Positions 1 to 6,286 of a stretch of 7,522 nt of DNA are shown piece after piece; the stretch's first letter is position 1, and each line of letters begins with the position of its first letter. This DNA is from Ramlibacter sp. (GTDB taxonomy: Bacteria > Pseudomonadota > Gammaproteobacteria > Burkholderiales > Burkholderiaceae_C): contig JANXVP010000318.1 of assembly GCA_025351615.1 (NCBI GenBank), positions 1 through 7,522 on the forward strand. The letters run 5' to 3'. A program made the translations under genes and the position numbers. The notes beneath the pieces were generated by a model. That model saw nothing but the letters and a program-made list of their open reading frames with translations. It made no database searches and was not told the DNA's origin.

Positions 1-1
1 C

Positions 2-517
2 AACTGGTTCTTGTCGTCGTGCTGGGACGTGCACACCTTCGTGGTCCCCGTCATCGGGCATGAGCGCGGCCTGTCGGCGTCGGTGATCGGCACCATCCTG
101 GGAGGCTTCGCGGTGGCCGCGGCGCTGATCCGGCTGCTGATTCCACACATCGCCGCGCACCGGAAGGAATGGGCTGTAATCAGTGGCGCGATGGCCGCCA
201 CCGCGATTCTTTTCGCAATCTATCCGTTGCTGCAATCGGCGCTGTCGATGGGCATCTGCTCGATGCTGCTGGGCGTGGCGCTCGGGACCGTGCAGCCCAT
301 GGTGATGAGCACGCTGCACCAGATCACGCCCGAGCACAGGCATGGCGAGGCCGTGGCGCTGCGGGTGATGGCCATCAATGCCTCCAGCGTCGCAATGCCC
401 ATGCTGTTCGGGCTGGCCGGCACCTTCATCGGGATCGCCGGCGTGTTCTGGTTTGTCGGCGCCGCGGTCGGCCTGGGCACCCGGCTGGCATGGGGCCTGC
501 GGTCCGGGGACCATTAG
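2..517 (+). CDS. MFS transporter, C-terminal half (5' truncated by window edge)
   Basis: This is the 3' part of a major facilitator superfamily permease, a secondary transporter of the inner membrane. The frame is open from base 2 to the TAG at 515-517 with no start needed inside the window, so the gene begins upstream; the in-frame TTG at 11 is internal. The 171 visible residues give about five to six hydrophobic helices separated by short loops. One is a basic cytoplasmic loop (HIAAHRKEW) that follows a helix rich in Gly and Ala. Another is a PEHRHGEAVALR loop between two late helices, which is where MFS proteins usually carry a charged cytoplasmic loop. This fits transmembrane segments 7-12 of a 12-helix MFS protein. 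The substrate cannot be read from this half; drug or metabolite efflux is only a guess. The gene converges on the LOG-family gene with about 31 bases between the stop codons and no clear terminator hairpin there. Confidence 0.82.
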   Translation, partial: NWFLSSCWDVHTFVVPVIGHERGLSASVIGTILGGFAVAAALIRLLIPHIAAHRKEWAVISGAMAATAILFAIYPLLQSALSMGICSMLLGVALGTVQPMVMSTLHQITPEHRHGEAVALRVMAINASSVAMPMLFGLAGTFIGIAGVFWFVGAAVGLGTRLAWGLRSGDH

Positions 518-548
518 GCCTGTTCAGGGCAATTGCGGCTGATGATGG

Positions 549-1412
549 CTAGAGGCGATAGAACTGCTTGATGATCGCCCAGGCGGTTTCGGGATCATCC
601 GCATACTGGAACAGCTTCAGGTCGTCGGGGGAGATCATGCCTTCGTCGATCAGGACGTCGAAGTTGATCAGGCGCTTCCAGTAATCGGACCCGAACAACA
701 CGATCGGCACCTGCCTGGACTTTTTGGTTTGCACCAGCGTGATCACCTCGAACAGTTCGTCGAGCGTGCCGAAACCTCCCGGAAAAGCCACCAGCGCCTT
801 GGCTCGCATCATGAAATGCATCTTGCGCAGGGCGAAGTAGTGGAACTTGAACGACAGCGCGGGCGTCACGTAGGGGTTGGCGGCTTCTTCCATCGGCAGC
901 GCGATCGCCAGACCCACACTGATTCCACCGCCCTCGTGAGCGCCGCGATTGGCGCCTTGCATGATGCCGGGGCCGCCGCCGGTGCAGATGAATAGCATGT
1001 CGGCTGGCTCCTTGCCGGCACTGTAGTGCGCGACCATCTTGCCGAATGCTCGGGCCTTTTCGTAGTAATGCGCGTTGCGCGCCAGTGCCCTGGCGCGCCG
1101 CAGCAGGCTTTCGTCGCCGCTGGCCTCGGCGGCCGCCACCAACGCGGCGGATTCCTCGTCGCTGCGAAAGCGCGCGCTGCCGAACACAACGATGGTGTTC
1201 TCGATGCCCAGGGCCTGCTGCTCCAAGTCGGGCTTGAGCAGTTCCAGCTGGAAGCGGATGCCGCGCGTTTCGCGGCGCAGCAGGAACTCGGGATCGGCAA
1301 AGGCCAGGCGCGACGCGTCAGGCTCGAGCGGCAGTCCAGTGTCGGAATGGGCCTTCAGCGTCGCCCAGGCGTCCGACAGGCGTTTGTCGTGAATGTTGCG
1401 GGTGGAATTCAT
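549..1412 (-). CDS. LOG family (TIGR00730-type) Rossmann-fold protein, putative nucleotide phosphoribohydrolase
   Basis: The 287-residue protein belongs to the LOG/lysine-decarboxylase-like family. Characterised members cleave the N-glycosidic bond of nucleoside 5'-monophosphates, releasing base and ribose 5-phosphate; plant members activate cytokinins. Visible hallmarks are a beta strand IVVFGSARF near residue 90, the glycine-rich GGGPGIM at about 145-151, and the signature PGGFGTLDE at 211-219, whose Glu219 is the expected catalytic residue. Basic residues in LRKMHFMMRAK just before the signature fit the phosphate-binding region. The chain is longer than the roughly 190-residue minimal LOG enzymes, with about 90 extra N-terminal residues, as in a long bacterial subgroup. 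I chose the ATG at 1412 (MNSTRN). The frame stays open upstream to 2486 only because it lies antisense to the neighbouring gene. The Shine-Dalgarno sequence is weak. No decarboxylase function is implied despite older names. The physiological substrate in this organism is unknown. Confidence 0.88.
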   Translation of the reverse strand: MNSTRNIHDKRLSDAWATLKAHSDTGLPLEPDASRLAFADPEFLLRRETRGIRFQLELLKPDLEQQALGIENTIVVFGSARFRSDEESAALVAAAEASGDESLLRRARALARNAHYYEKARAFGKMVAHYSAGKEPADMLFICTGGGPGIMQGANRGAHEGGGISVGLAIALPMEEAANPYVTPALSFKFHYFALRKMHFMMRAKALVAFPGGFGTLDELFEVITLVQTKKSRQVPIVLFGSDYWKRLINFDVLIDEGMISPDDLKLFQYADDPETAWAIIKQFYRL

Positions 1413-1464
1413 GCTGCCATTCTGCGGCCAATCGTCGGCGCTGGCGCTGCCGGACCGTTGCCGG

Positions 1465-1470
1465 TATGCT
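1465..1470 (+). promoter_or_regulatory. Possible -10 box (TATGCT) for the GYF-like membrane protein gene
   Basis: TATGCT matches the sigma-70 -10 consensus at four of six positions and lies 30 bases upstream of the TTG start at 1500, in the 87-base gap between two divergent genes. It is followed directly by a perfect 10-base palindrome, TTGCGCGCAA (1470-1479), which could be an operator or chance in GC-rich DNA. No good -35 box is visible, so this is a weak prediction. Confidence 0.25.
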
Positions 1471-1499
1471 TGCGCGCAAATCGCATCCGAGGGACTGAC

Positions 1500-2186
1500 T
1501 TGAACCCGCTGGCTTACCACGTCCTGCTCGAAGGCCGCCGAATGGGGCCCTACGATCGTCGCACCATCGTCGGATTGCGCATCAAGAACACGCTGACCAG
1601 CGAACATCGGCTCGAGGCCAGCGACGGCAGCCGGCTCAGCGTTGCCGAACTGGTGGGCCGTCAGACCGCCGCGGCGCAATTCAATCCCATGCTCAGCGGC
1701 AGTTATTCGGCCGCGAAGGCGACCTGCAGCGCCTGGTTGATCGACCGTGAGCGAGGCCCGGCCGGCATTCCCGCGTTCCGCGGCGAAGTCGAGGTGCGGG
1801 TGCATGCCGACGTGCTGCGCATTGCCGGAAGGCACCGGCACGGGTTCGCTCTCCAGGACGTCAGGGTCAAGCTGCCGCTGAACGACATCGCTTTTTTTCG
1901 GACCGAGGGGTCCCGGCTGGACCTGTGGCTGCGCAGCGGTGACCCGCAGGCAAATCCCGTCGTGCTTCAGCGGTTGGCACTGGACCTGTTCAGCGACGAT
2001 GCGGTGCGCGATCTGATGCAGTGGATCCCCGGTGCGCAGCGCTGGCCCGAGCCCTCTTGCGTGCCCGTTCCATCGTGGGTGACAGTGCCGGTCGCCGCGG
2101 TGAGCCCCTTTTTGTGGGTCGCCGTGTTCGGCGTCGTGATGGTGGCGGGCCTCGTGCTGCTGGTGCTGCTGCGACGCCGCTTCTGA
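1500..2186 (+). CDS. Uncharacterised membrane protein with GYF-like N-terminus and C-terminal transmembrane anchor
   Basis: I do not recognise a named gene. The 228-residue product has three visible parts. Residues about 6-53 (YHVLLEGRRMGPYDRRTIVG and following) resemble the bacterial GYF_2/DUF4339 pattern, in which a short hydrophobic strand precedes a Gly-Pro-Tyr turn, although the usual tryptophan is missing. Residues about 95-175 look like an alpha/beta domain of alternating strands (GEVEVRVHADVLRI, DVRVKLPLNDIAFF) ending in an amphipathic helix, possibly PH-like. Residues about 200-224 form one strongly hydrophobic helix followed by RRRF, which suggests a C-tail-anchored protein with its bulk in the cytoplasm. 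The start is TTG at 1500, chosen because GAGGG lies seven bases upstream and the GYF-like pattern begins right after it; the next in-frame ATG (1542) would cut that pattern. GYF_2 domains are thought to mediate protein contacts, so a scaffold role is possible but inferred. Confidence 0.72.
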   Translation: MNPLAYHVLLEGRRMGPYDRRTIVGLRIKNTLTSEHRLEASDGSRLSVAELVGRQTAAAQFNPMLSGSYSAAKATCSAWLIDRERGPAGIPAFRGEVEVRVHADVLRIAGRHRHGFALQDVRVKLPLNDIAFFRTEGSRLDLWLRSGDPQANPVVLQRLALDLFSDDAVRDLMQWIPGAQRWPEPSCVPVPSWVTVPVAAVSPFLWVAVFGVVMVAGLVLLVLLRRRF

Positions 2187-2251
2187 GTCGCTCGCGCCGG
2201 GTTGGCCGGGACCAGGCCCGCGCCGTGACGTGGCGTGGCGGCAGTCCCCTG

Positions 2252-3058
2252 TCAGGCGGTGCGCCGCCGCAGCCAGCGCAGGAGGGGCTCGCGAGCCGGG
2301 GCAAGGCCCTTGTACGCGAGGACGGCGGCGCTCATGGACGCGAGGGAATCGTGAAGGCGCTGTGCCTGGTCGCGGGTGGACACGGCGCGCGCCAGCGGCT
2401 GCACCATCACCCGGATCGTGAAGACTGCCTGCCGCGTGCCCCGGCCCACCGGAAAGAAGGTCTGGCGCTCGGCACGCAGGAAGCACCAGGCGACGAACGT
2501 ATCGTCATCTGGCGCCGCCGGCCACGCAGTGCGGGCATGGCGGCGCGGATGCTGGTCATGGCGCGCAGAAGGCGAAACCGTCCAGACGTGGCGTTCCCAG
2601 CAATGGCCACCGGTCACCAGATCCACCAGCTGTCCGCCGGCCGACTGCAGCAGGGCGTTGTCCGCCACCGGCGCGTGCACGGCCGCGAAGGGCAGTCCCA
2701 GCTTTTCTTCCGGCGCCCAGTGCGAAGGAACGCAGACGCACAGCCAGGGCAGGGCGGTCGTTGCGCCGTCCAGAACTGCAAGGTCTTCTTCGAAAGCCAG
2801 CTCCATCGGGCTCTGGCTGGCCACAGGGGAGGCTGGCAAGTCGAGCGCGGCTTGCGCGGCGATCGCCTCCAGAGCCGGAGTCGGATCGAAGCCGGCGATG
2901 CAGTGGCGGGACTGCCCGGCCCGCAGCACACCGAGCTTTTCCTGGTAAAGCGCGCTGGCAGGAGCCAGCGCCGTCAGCTGCGACGCGCCCGACGCCAGCC
3001 GCCGCAGGCCCGGCTGCATCCGGAATGGCACTGCGATCTGGCTGAAGTCGAAGTTCAT
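2252..3058 (-). CDS. DUF3445 protein, haem-dependent oxidative N-demethylase-like
   Basis: The 268-residue product matches the DUF3445 family, whose characterised members are haem-dependent oxidative N-demethylases (dimethylamine monooxygenase alpha-type subunits). Family-type stretches are PFRMQPGL near the N-terminus, PSHWAPEEKLGLPFAAVHAP (about 111-130), and RAERQTFF at 195-202 followed by FTIRVMVQPL. The last corresponds to the usual ERQT...FTIRTY..PL core. I chose ATG 3058 (MNFDFSQIAV) over an in-frame TTG at 3109, because the family-like sequence begins there and the TTG would start right beside the hairpin that follows efp. The gene lies 96 bases downstream of efp on the same strand, so read-through co-transcription is possible. 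No reductase or other subunit gene, as found beside the dimethylamine monooxygenase alpha gene, is present in the window, so the substrate and electron donor are unknown. The protein is predicted to be soluble, with no signal peptide. Confidence 0.8.
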   Translation of the reverse strand: MNFDFSQIAVPFRMQPGLRRLASGASQLTALAPASALYQEKLGVLRAGQSRHCIAGFDPTPALEAIAAQAALDLPASPVASQSPMELAFEEDLAVLDGATTALPWLCVCVPSHWAPEEKLGLPFAAVHAPVADNALLQSAGGQLVDLVTGGHCWERHVWTVSPSARHDQHPRRHARTAWPAAPDDDTFVAWCFLRAERQTFFPVGRGTRQAVFTIRVMVQPLARAVSTRDQAQRLHDSLASMSAAVLAYKGLAPAREPLLRWLRRRTA

Positions 3059-3111
3059 GAGAAAGTTGGCCCCCACGCTTGCAGCCTGGGGCGGCCCGTC
3101 GGTGCGCAAGT

Positions 3112-3138
3112 CAAAGGGCTCCTCTCGCGGAGCCTTTG
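3112..3138 (-). terminator. Hairpin downstream of efp, probable intrinsic terminator
   Basis: Read on the minus strand, CAAAGGCTCC, a six-base loop GCGAGA and GGAGCCCTTTG form a GC-rich stem of ten pairs with a single bulged base. It begins about 16 bases after the efp stop codon and is followed by CTTTGACTT, only a loose T-rich tail. Because the U-tract is poor, termination may be partial, leaving some transcription into the DUF3445 gene. Confidence 0.55.
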
Positions 3139-3154
3139 GATTGGGCCGCGCGAC

Positions 3155-3709
3155 CTAGACGCGCTTGCGGTATTCGCCGGTGCGGGTGTCGATTTCTACC
3201 TTGTCGCCTTGCGCCACGAAGATCGGCACACCGATATCGAAGCCGGTCGCGATCTTGGCGGGCTTGAGCACCTTGCCCGAGGTGTCGCCTTTGACCGCCG
3301 GCTCGGTCCAGGTGATCTCGCGCTCGACGCTGGTGGGCAGTTCCACCGAGATCGCCTTGCCGTCGTAGAAGACCACTTCGACCGGCATGCCGTCCTCGAG
3401 ATAGTTCAGCGCGTCGCCCATGTTCTCGGCTTCGACTTCGTACTGGTTGAATTCGCTGTCCATGCAGACGTACATCGGGTCGGCGAAGTAGGAGTAGGTG
3501 CAATCCTTTTTGTCCAGCACGACCTGGTCGATCTTGTCGTCGGCCTTGAACACGACTTCAGTGTTGAAGTTGGCGATCAGGCTCTTGAGCTTCATGCGCA
3601 CAGTGGCGGAATTGCGACCGCCGCGGCTGTACTCGGTCTTCAGGACGACCATCGGGTCCTTGCCGTTCATGATGACATTGCCGGCGCGGATTTCTTGAGC
3701 GGTTTTCAT
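3155..3709 (-). CDS. efp: Elongation factor P (EF-P), arginine-32 type
   Basis: EF-P binds between the P and E sites of stalled ribosomes and stimulates peptide-bond formation on polyproline stretches. The 184-residue length is typical. The N-terminal KOW-like domain (about 1-63) carries the loop [12 protein letters not shown], in which Arg32 occupies the modified tip position; lysine-type EF-Ps have Lys there. Arg32 is the residue that EarP rhamnosylates with dTDP-L-rhamnose, and earP is present at 6287-7372, so this is the rhamnosylated EF-P class. Two OB-type domains follow (about 66-126 and 129-184). The C-terminal [17 protein letters not shown] is the highly conserved family ending. The start is ATG 3709 ([11 protein letters not shown]), the standard EF-P N-terminus, although the Shine-Dalgarno sequence is weak. 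A -10-like TAAAAT lies 81 bases upstream, so efp probably has its own promoter. A hairpin follows the stop codon. Confidence 0.98.
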   Translation of the reverse strand: MKTAQEIRAGNVIMNGKDPMVVLKTEYSRGGRNSATVRMKLKSLIANFNTEVVFKADDKIDQVVLDKKDCTYSYFADPMYVCMDSEFNQYEVEAENMGDALNYLEDGMPVEVVFYDGKAISVELPTSVEREITWTEPAVKGDTSGKVLKPAKIATGFDIGVPIFVAQGDKVEIDTRTGEYRKRV

Positions 3710-3790
3710 AGCGGAATAGGCGAAAAGTAGGCCACGGCGATCGCCCGGTCGGACGGTCTGCGGCGGGGCGCAAAAGGCGCAAAGCCCTGT

Positions 3791-3796
3791 ATTTTA
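3791..3796 (-). promoter_or_regulatory. efp: Probable -10 box (TAAAAT) of the efp promoter
   Basis: On the minus strand GCTAAAATAC contains TAAAAT, five of six matches to the sigma-70 -10 consensus. It lies in the GC-rich divergent region between efp and the PAP2 gene. The expected -35 position holds only a poor match (GTCGAG with a 17-base spacer). Transcription would begin near 3784 and give a 5' leader of about 75 bases. An own promoter makes sense because earP is too far away, and interrupted by opposite-strand genes, to drive efp. Confidence 0.5.
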
Positions 3797-3843
3797 GCGT
3801 GTTCTGGCTGGGCCTCGACAGCACGGCGGGTCAGGCTGGCTTC

Positions 3844-3862
3844 AGTGTGCAGGCCCCACACT
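3844..3862 (+). promoter_or_regulatory. Inverted repeat just upstream of the PAP2-eptA unit, possible operator or leader hairpin
   Basis: AGTGTG (3844-3849) and CACACT (3857-3862) are perfect inverted arms separated by seven bases. The repeat ends seven bases before the ATG at 3870. It could be a binding site for a dimeric regulator, or an RNA stem that hides the ribosome-binding region. No PmrA-type direct repeat (TTAA-containing) was seen in this gap. Six-base arms can arise by chance, so confidence is low. Confidence 0.3.
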
Positions 3863-3869
3863 CAGCCTA

Positions 3870-4589
3870 ATGAGGATTGCACGAGTTGCGAGCCCCGATC
3901 GGGGCGCATGGGATGGTCGCTGGACCCTCGCAGCCCTGGCGCTTTTGCTGGCCTGGGACGCGAGCGGGCTGGATCTGCCGCTGGCCCGGCTGGCCGGCGG
4001 CAGCGGGTTCTTCCCGTGGCGTGAGCATTGGCTGCTGGCTCGCGTGCTGCATGCGGACGCGCGCGATGTCGCGTGGCTGGTGGGTGCCTGGCTGCTGGCG
4101 GGGGTGTGGTGGCCGACCGGCGTCCTGAAGCGACTTTCCCGTGGCGCCCGGGTGGAGTGGGCGGTCAGCGCTTTTTTGGGCGTTCTGCTGGTGAACCTGC
4201 TCAAGTATGCAAGTCCCACCAGCTGCCCGTGGGACCTGGCCGAATTCGGGGGATCGGCACGCTACGTCAGCCATTGGGCCTGGACCGTCGCCGATGGAGG
4301 TCCGGGGCACTGCTTCCCCGCTGGCCACGCCACGGCGGGGTTTGCCTTTCTCGGTGGTTTTTTTGTGTTGCGCGAGGGCTCGCCGCGCCATGCGGTGGCC
4401 TGTCTCGCAGTGGCGCTTTCGGTGGGGCTCGTCCTGGGCGTGGCGCAGCAACTGCGAGGCGCCCATTTCATGAGCCACACGCTGTGGTCCGCCTGGGCTT
4501 GCTGGGTGGCAGCCTGGGGACTACACGTCCTGGTCAAGAGAAGCCGCAGAACGGGGGCGGGCATACTTCCCAGCCATGACATTCCGTGA
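3870..4589 (+). CDS. PAP2-superfamily integral membrane phosphatase with divergent catalytic motifs
   Basis: The 239-residue product has about six predicted transmembrane helices (roughly 18-35, 65-85, 95-112, 154-171, 178-194, 204-222) and the motif layout of the PAP2/lipid phosphate phosphatase family. Motif 1 begins at Lys112 (KYASPTSCPWDL), with Cys119 where the usual KxxxxxxRP has Arg. Motif 2 is PAGH at 150-153. Motif 3 is RGAHFMSHTLW, placing catalytic His199 correctly but giving Gln193 in the Arg position and His203 where Asp is usual. Family members remove phosphate from lipid A, undecaprenyl diphosphate or phosphatidate at the membrane. The gene overlaps eptA by 14 bases, so translation is probably coupled and a role in envelope-lipid remodelling is inferred; an LpxE-like or phosphatidate phosphatase role is possible. 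I chose ATG 3870 as the first in-frame start after the intergenic region. Its Shine-Dalgarno sequence is poor. Confidence 0.85.
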   Translation: MRIARVASPDRGAWDGRWTLAALALLLAWDASGLDLPLARLAGGSGFFPWREHWLLARVLHADARDVAWLVGAWLLAGVWWPTGVLKRLSRGARVEWAVSAFLGVLLVNLLKYASPTSCPWDLAEFGGSARYVSHWAWTVADGGPGHCFPAGHATAGFAFLGGFFVLREGSPRHAVACLAVALSVGLVLGVAQQLRGAHFMSHTLWSAWACWVAAWGLHVLVKRSRRTGAGILPSHDIP

Positions 4590-6249
4590 AGCGAACCGGC
4601 GTCCCTGGCGCCGTCCCGCCGTCCACGTCGAAACCCTGGTCCTGCTGGTTGCCGTTTTCCTGATGCTGGCGGGCAACGGCCCGTTCTGGCGCGGTGCACT
4701 GGCGGGCCGCTCGCTGGCGGAGCCCGGCACCTGGGGCTTCGCAACAGCCATGTTCACGTCCTTCAGCGCTTTCTACGTCGCGTTCGCTGCGGTCGTCTCC
4801 AGCCGCTACACCGTCAAGCCGCTGCTCACCGCCGTGCTGCTGGTCTCGGCGGCGGCGGGTTATTACATGGAGCGGTATTCGGTCTTTTTCGATCGCACCA
4901 TGGTCGCCAACGTGCTGGCGACAAATTACGCGGAGGCGTCCGAGCTGCTGGGCTGGAGACCGGTGGTCCACGTGCTCGGGTTCGGCGTGCTGCCGTCGGT
5001 GCTGGTGTGGTGGCCGACTCTCAGGCACAGGCGGTTCGCACGCGCAGTCGCCTTGCGGCTGGCGTGGGTGTCGGCGGCCACCGGCATCGGCGTCGCCAGC
5101 CTGCTGCTGGTCTTCGCCGATTTTGCCTCCCTGATGCGCAATCACGGTGAGGTGCGCTATCTGTTGACGCCCGGCAATGTGGTGGCGTCGCTGATCGGCA
5201 ATGCACTGGGCCGTGCCAATCGCCCGGACCAGCCCAGGATCGTGGTGGGCGCGGATGCGAAGCCCGGTCCCGCCTGGCAAAGCCGGACGCGACCGGCGCT
5301 GCTGGTGCTGGTGGTGGGAGAGACTGCGCGGGCGCAGAATTTTTCGCTCAACGGCTATGCGCGCCAGACCAACCCGGAACTGACCCGCCGGGGAGTCTTC
5401 AACTTTTCGGACACCGAAGCCTGCGGAACGTCGACGGAGGTGTCCCTGCCGTGCATGTTCTCGCCGTTCGGGCGGCGTCACTACGACGAGGAGAAAATCC
5501 TGACGCACGAGTCGGTGCTGCAGGTGCTCGCGCGTGCCGGCTTCCGGGTCCTTTGGCGCGACAACCAGTCCGGTTGCAAGGGTATCTGCAAGGGTCTGCA
5601 GGTCGAGCAGGTGGACCATGGCGGCCCGGACGCGCTGTGCGAGGGCGGCCAGTGTCTCGACGAGTTGCTGCTGCGCGGCATGGACGGCATCGTGCGCGAC
5701 ACGCGAGGCAACCTCGTTGTCGTCATGCATCAGCTGGGTAGTCATGGCCCCGCGTATTTCAAACGCTATCCGCCGGCCTTCAAACGATTCGTCCCGGCGT
5801 GCGAGTCGCAAGACCTGCGGCTGTGCAAGCAGGAAGAGATCGTCAACGCCTACGACAATTCGCTGCTTTACACCGACTCCGTGCTGGGCCAGGTGATCGA
5901 CTTCCTGGACCAGGCGCAGCAGACCCACGACACCGCGATGCTCTACCTGTCGGACCATGGCGAATCGCTCGGCGAGCGTGGGCTGTACCTGCACGGCGTG
6001 CCCTGGGCCATCGCGCCCGATGTCCAGAAGAAGGTGCCCTTCGTCATCTGGTTGTCGCCCGCCTTCCAGCGCGATTTCGGCATCGACGCCGACTGCCTGC
6101 GCGGCCGGGCGCAGCGGCCGGCGAGCCACGACAACCTGTTCCATTCGTTGTTGGGCGTCCTGGACGTGCAGACCTCGGTCTATGACGCTTCGATGGACGT
6201 GTTCGCGGACTGCCGCCATCCCCTGCCTGCGGCGGGAACAAAACCCTGA
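4576..6249 (+). CDS. eptA: Phosphoethanolamine transferase, EptA/MCR family (lipid A modification)
   Basis: This inner-membrane enzyme transfers phosphoethanolamine from phosphatidylethanolamine, usually to lipid A phosphates. That lowers surface negative charge and sensitivity to cationic peptides such as polymyxin. The 557-residue protein has five predicted N-terminal helices (about 17-37, 55-75, 81-98, 130-147, 158-180) and a periplasmic sulfatase-fold domain. Expected active-site residues are present: Glu249 in VVGETAR, nucleophile Thr287 in CGTSTEVSLPCMF, His390 in QLGSHGPAYFKRYP, Asp460-His461 in SDHGESLGE, and His473 in LYLHG. Many periplasmic cysteines (for example 283, 293, and pairs in SGCKGIC and CESQDLRLC) fit the family's disulfides. 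The ATG at 4576 overlaps the end of the PAP2 gene and the ribosome-binding site is weak, which suggests translational coupling. The acceptor is inferred to be lipid A; another glycolipid cannot be excluded. Nothing suggests a mobile mcr element. Confidence 0.93.
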   Translation: MTFREANRRPWRRPAVHVETLVLLVAVFLMLAGNGPFWRGALAGRSLAEPGTWGFATAMFTSFSAFYVAFAAVVSSRYTVKPLLTAVLLVSAAAGYYMERYSVFFDRTMVANVLATNYAEASELLGWRPVVHVLGFGVLPSVLVWWPTLRHRRFARAVALRLAWVSAATGIGVASLLLVFADFASLMRNHGEVRYLLTPGNVVASLIGNALGRANRPDQPRIVVGADAKPGPAWQSRTRPALLVLVVGETARAQNFSLNGYARQTNPELTRRGVFNFSDTEACGTSTEVSLPCMFSPFGRRHYDEEKILTHESVLQVLARAGFRVLWRDNQSGCKGICKGLQVEQVDHGGPDALCEGGQCLDELLLRGMDGIVRDTRGNLVVVMHQLGSHGPAYFKRYPPAFKRFVPACESQDLRLCKQEEIVNAYDNSLLYTDSVLGQVIDFLDQAQQTHDTAMLYLSDHGESLGERGLYLHGVPWAIAPDVQKKVPFVIWLSPAFQRDFGIDADCLRGRAQRPASHDNLFHSLLGVLDVQTSVYDASMDVFADCRHPLPAAGTKP

Positions 6250-6286
6250 CATCCATTGCGGCCTTCAGCGCGACGCAGCAGCAGTC

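Noticed and set aside
1409..1420. Three-codon mini-ORF (ATG GCA GCA TGA) overlapping the LOG start codon on the minus strand
   Set aside because: Its stop overlaps the true ATG, which could suggest coupling, but it has no ribosome-binding site of its own and so short a match is easily chance.
1026..1499. Upstream extension of the GYF-like membrane protein
   Set aside because: This stretch is antisense to the LOG gene and precedes a good ribosome-binding site and TTG start at 1500.
2187..2251. Possible terminator between the convergent GYF-like and DUF3445 genes
   Set aside because: The GC-rich sequence can form only short, bulged stems and has no T-run on either strand.
1413..2486. Open frame extending the LOG-family protein by 358 residues upstream on the minus strand
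   Set aside because: It is antisense to the GYF-like gene, is rich in Arg, Pro, His and Gln with no family-like sequence, and the LOG protein has a natural ATG start at 1412. High GC content keeps antisense frames open.
3109..3111. Alternative TTG start for the DUF3445 gene
   Set aside because: It would add 17 residues of non-family sequence and sits directly beside the efp hairpin; ATG 3058 begins the family-like sequence.
2021..3730. Long plus-strand open frame of 569 codons across the DUF3445 and efp genes
   Set aside because: It runs antisense to two recognisable genes, including highly conserved efp, and its translation shows no domain pattern.
4576..6249. Mobile colistin-resistance (mcr) gene
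   Set aside because: The family is right, but there is no insertion sequence, plasmid gene or repeat around it, and it is coupled to a PAP2 gene among housekeeping genes. It looks like an intrinsic chromosomal eptA.
4534..6252. Minus-strand open frame of 572 codons opposite eptA
   Set aside because: It mirrors the eptA codon structure. The product is rich in His, Gln and Arg with no recognisable motif, and eptA has its full active site.
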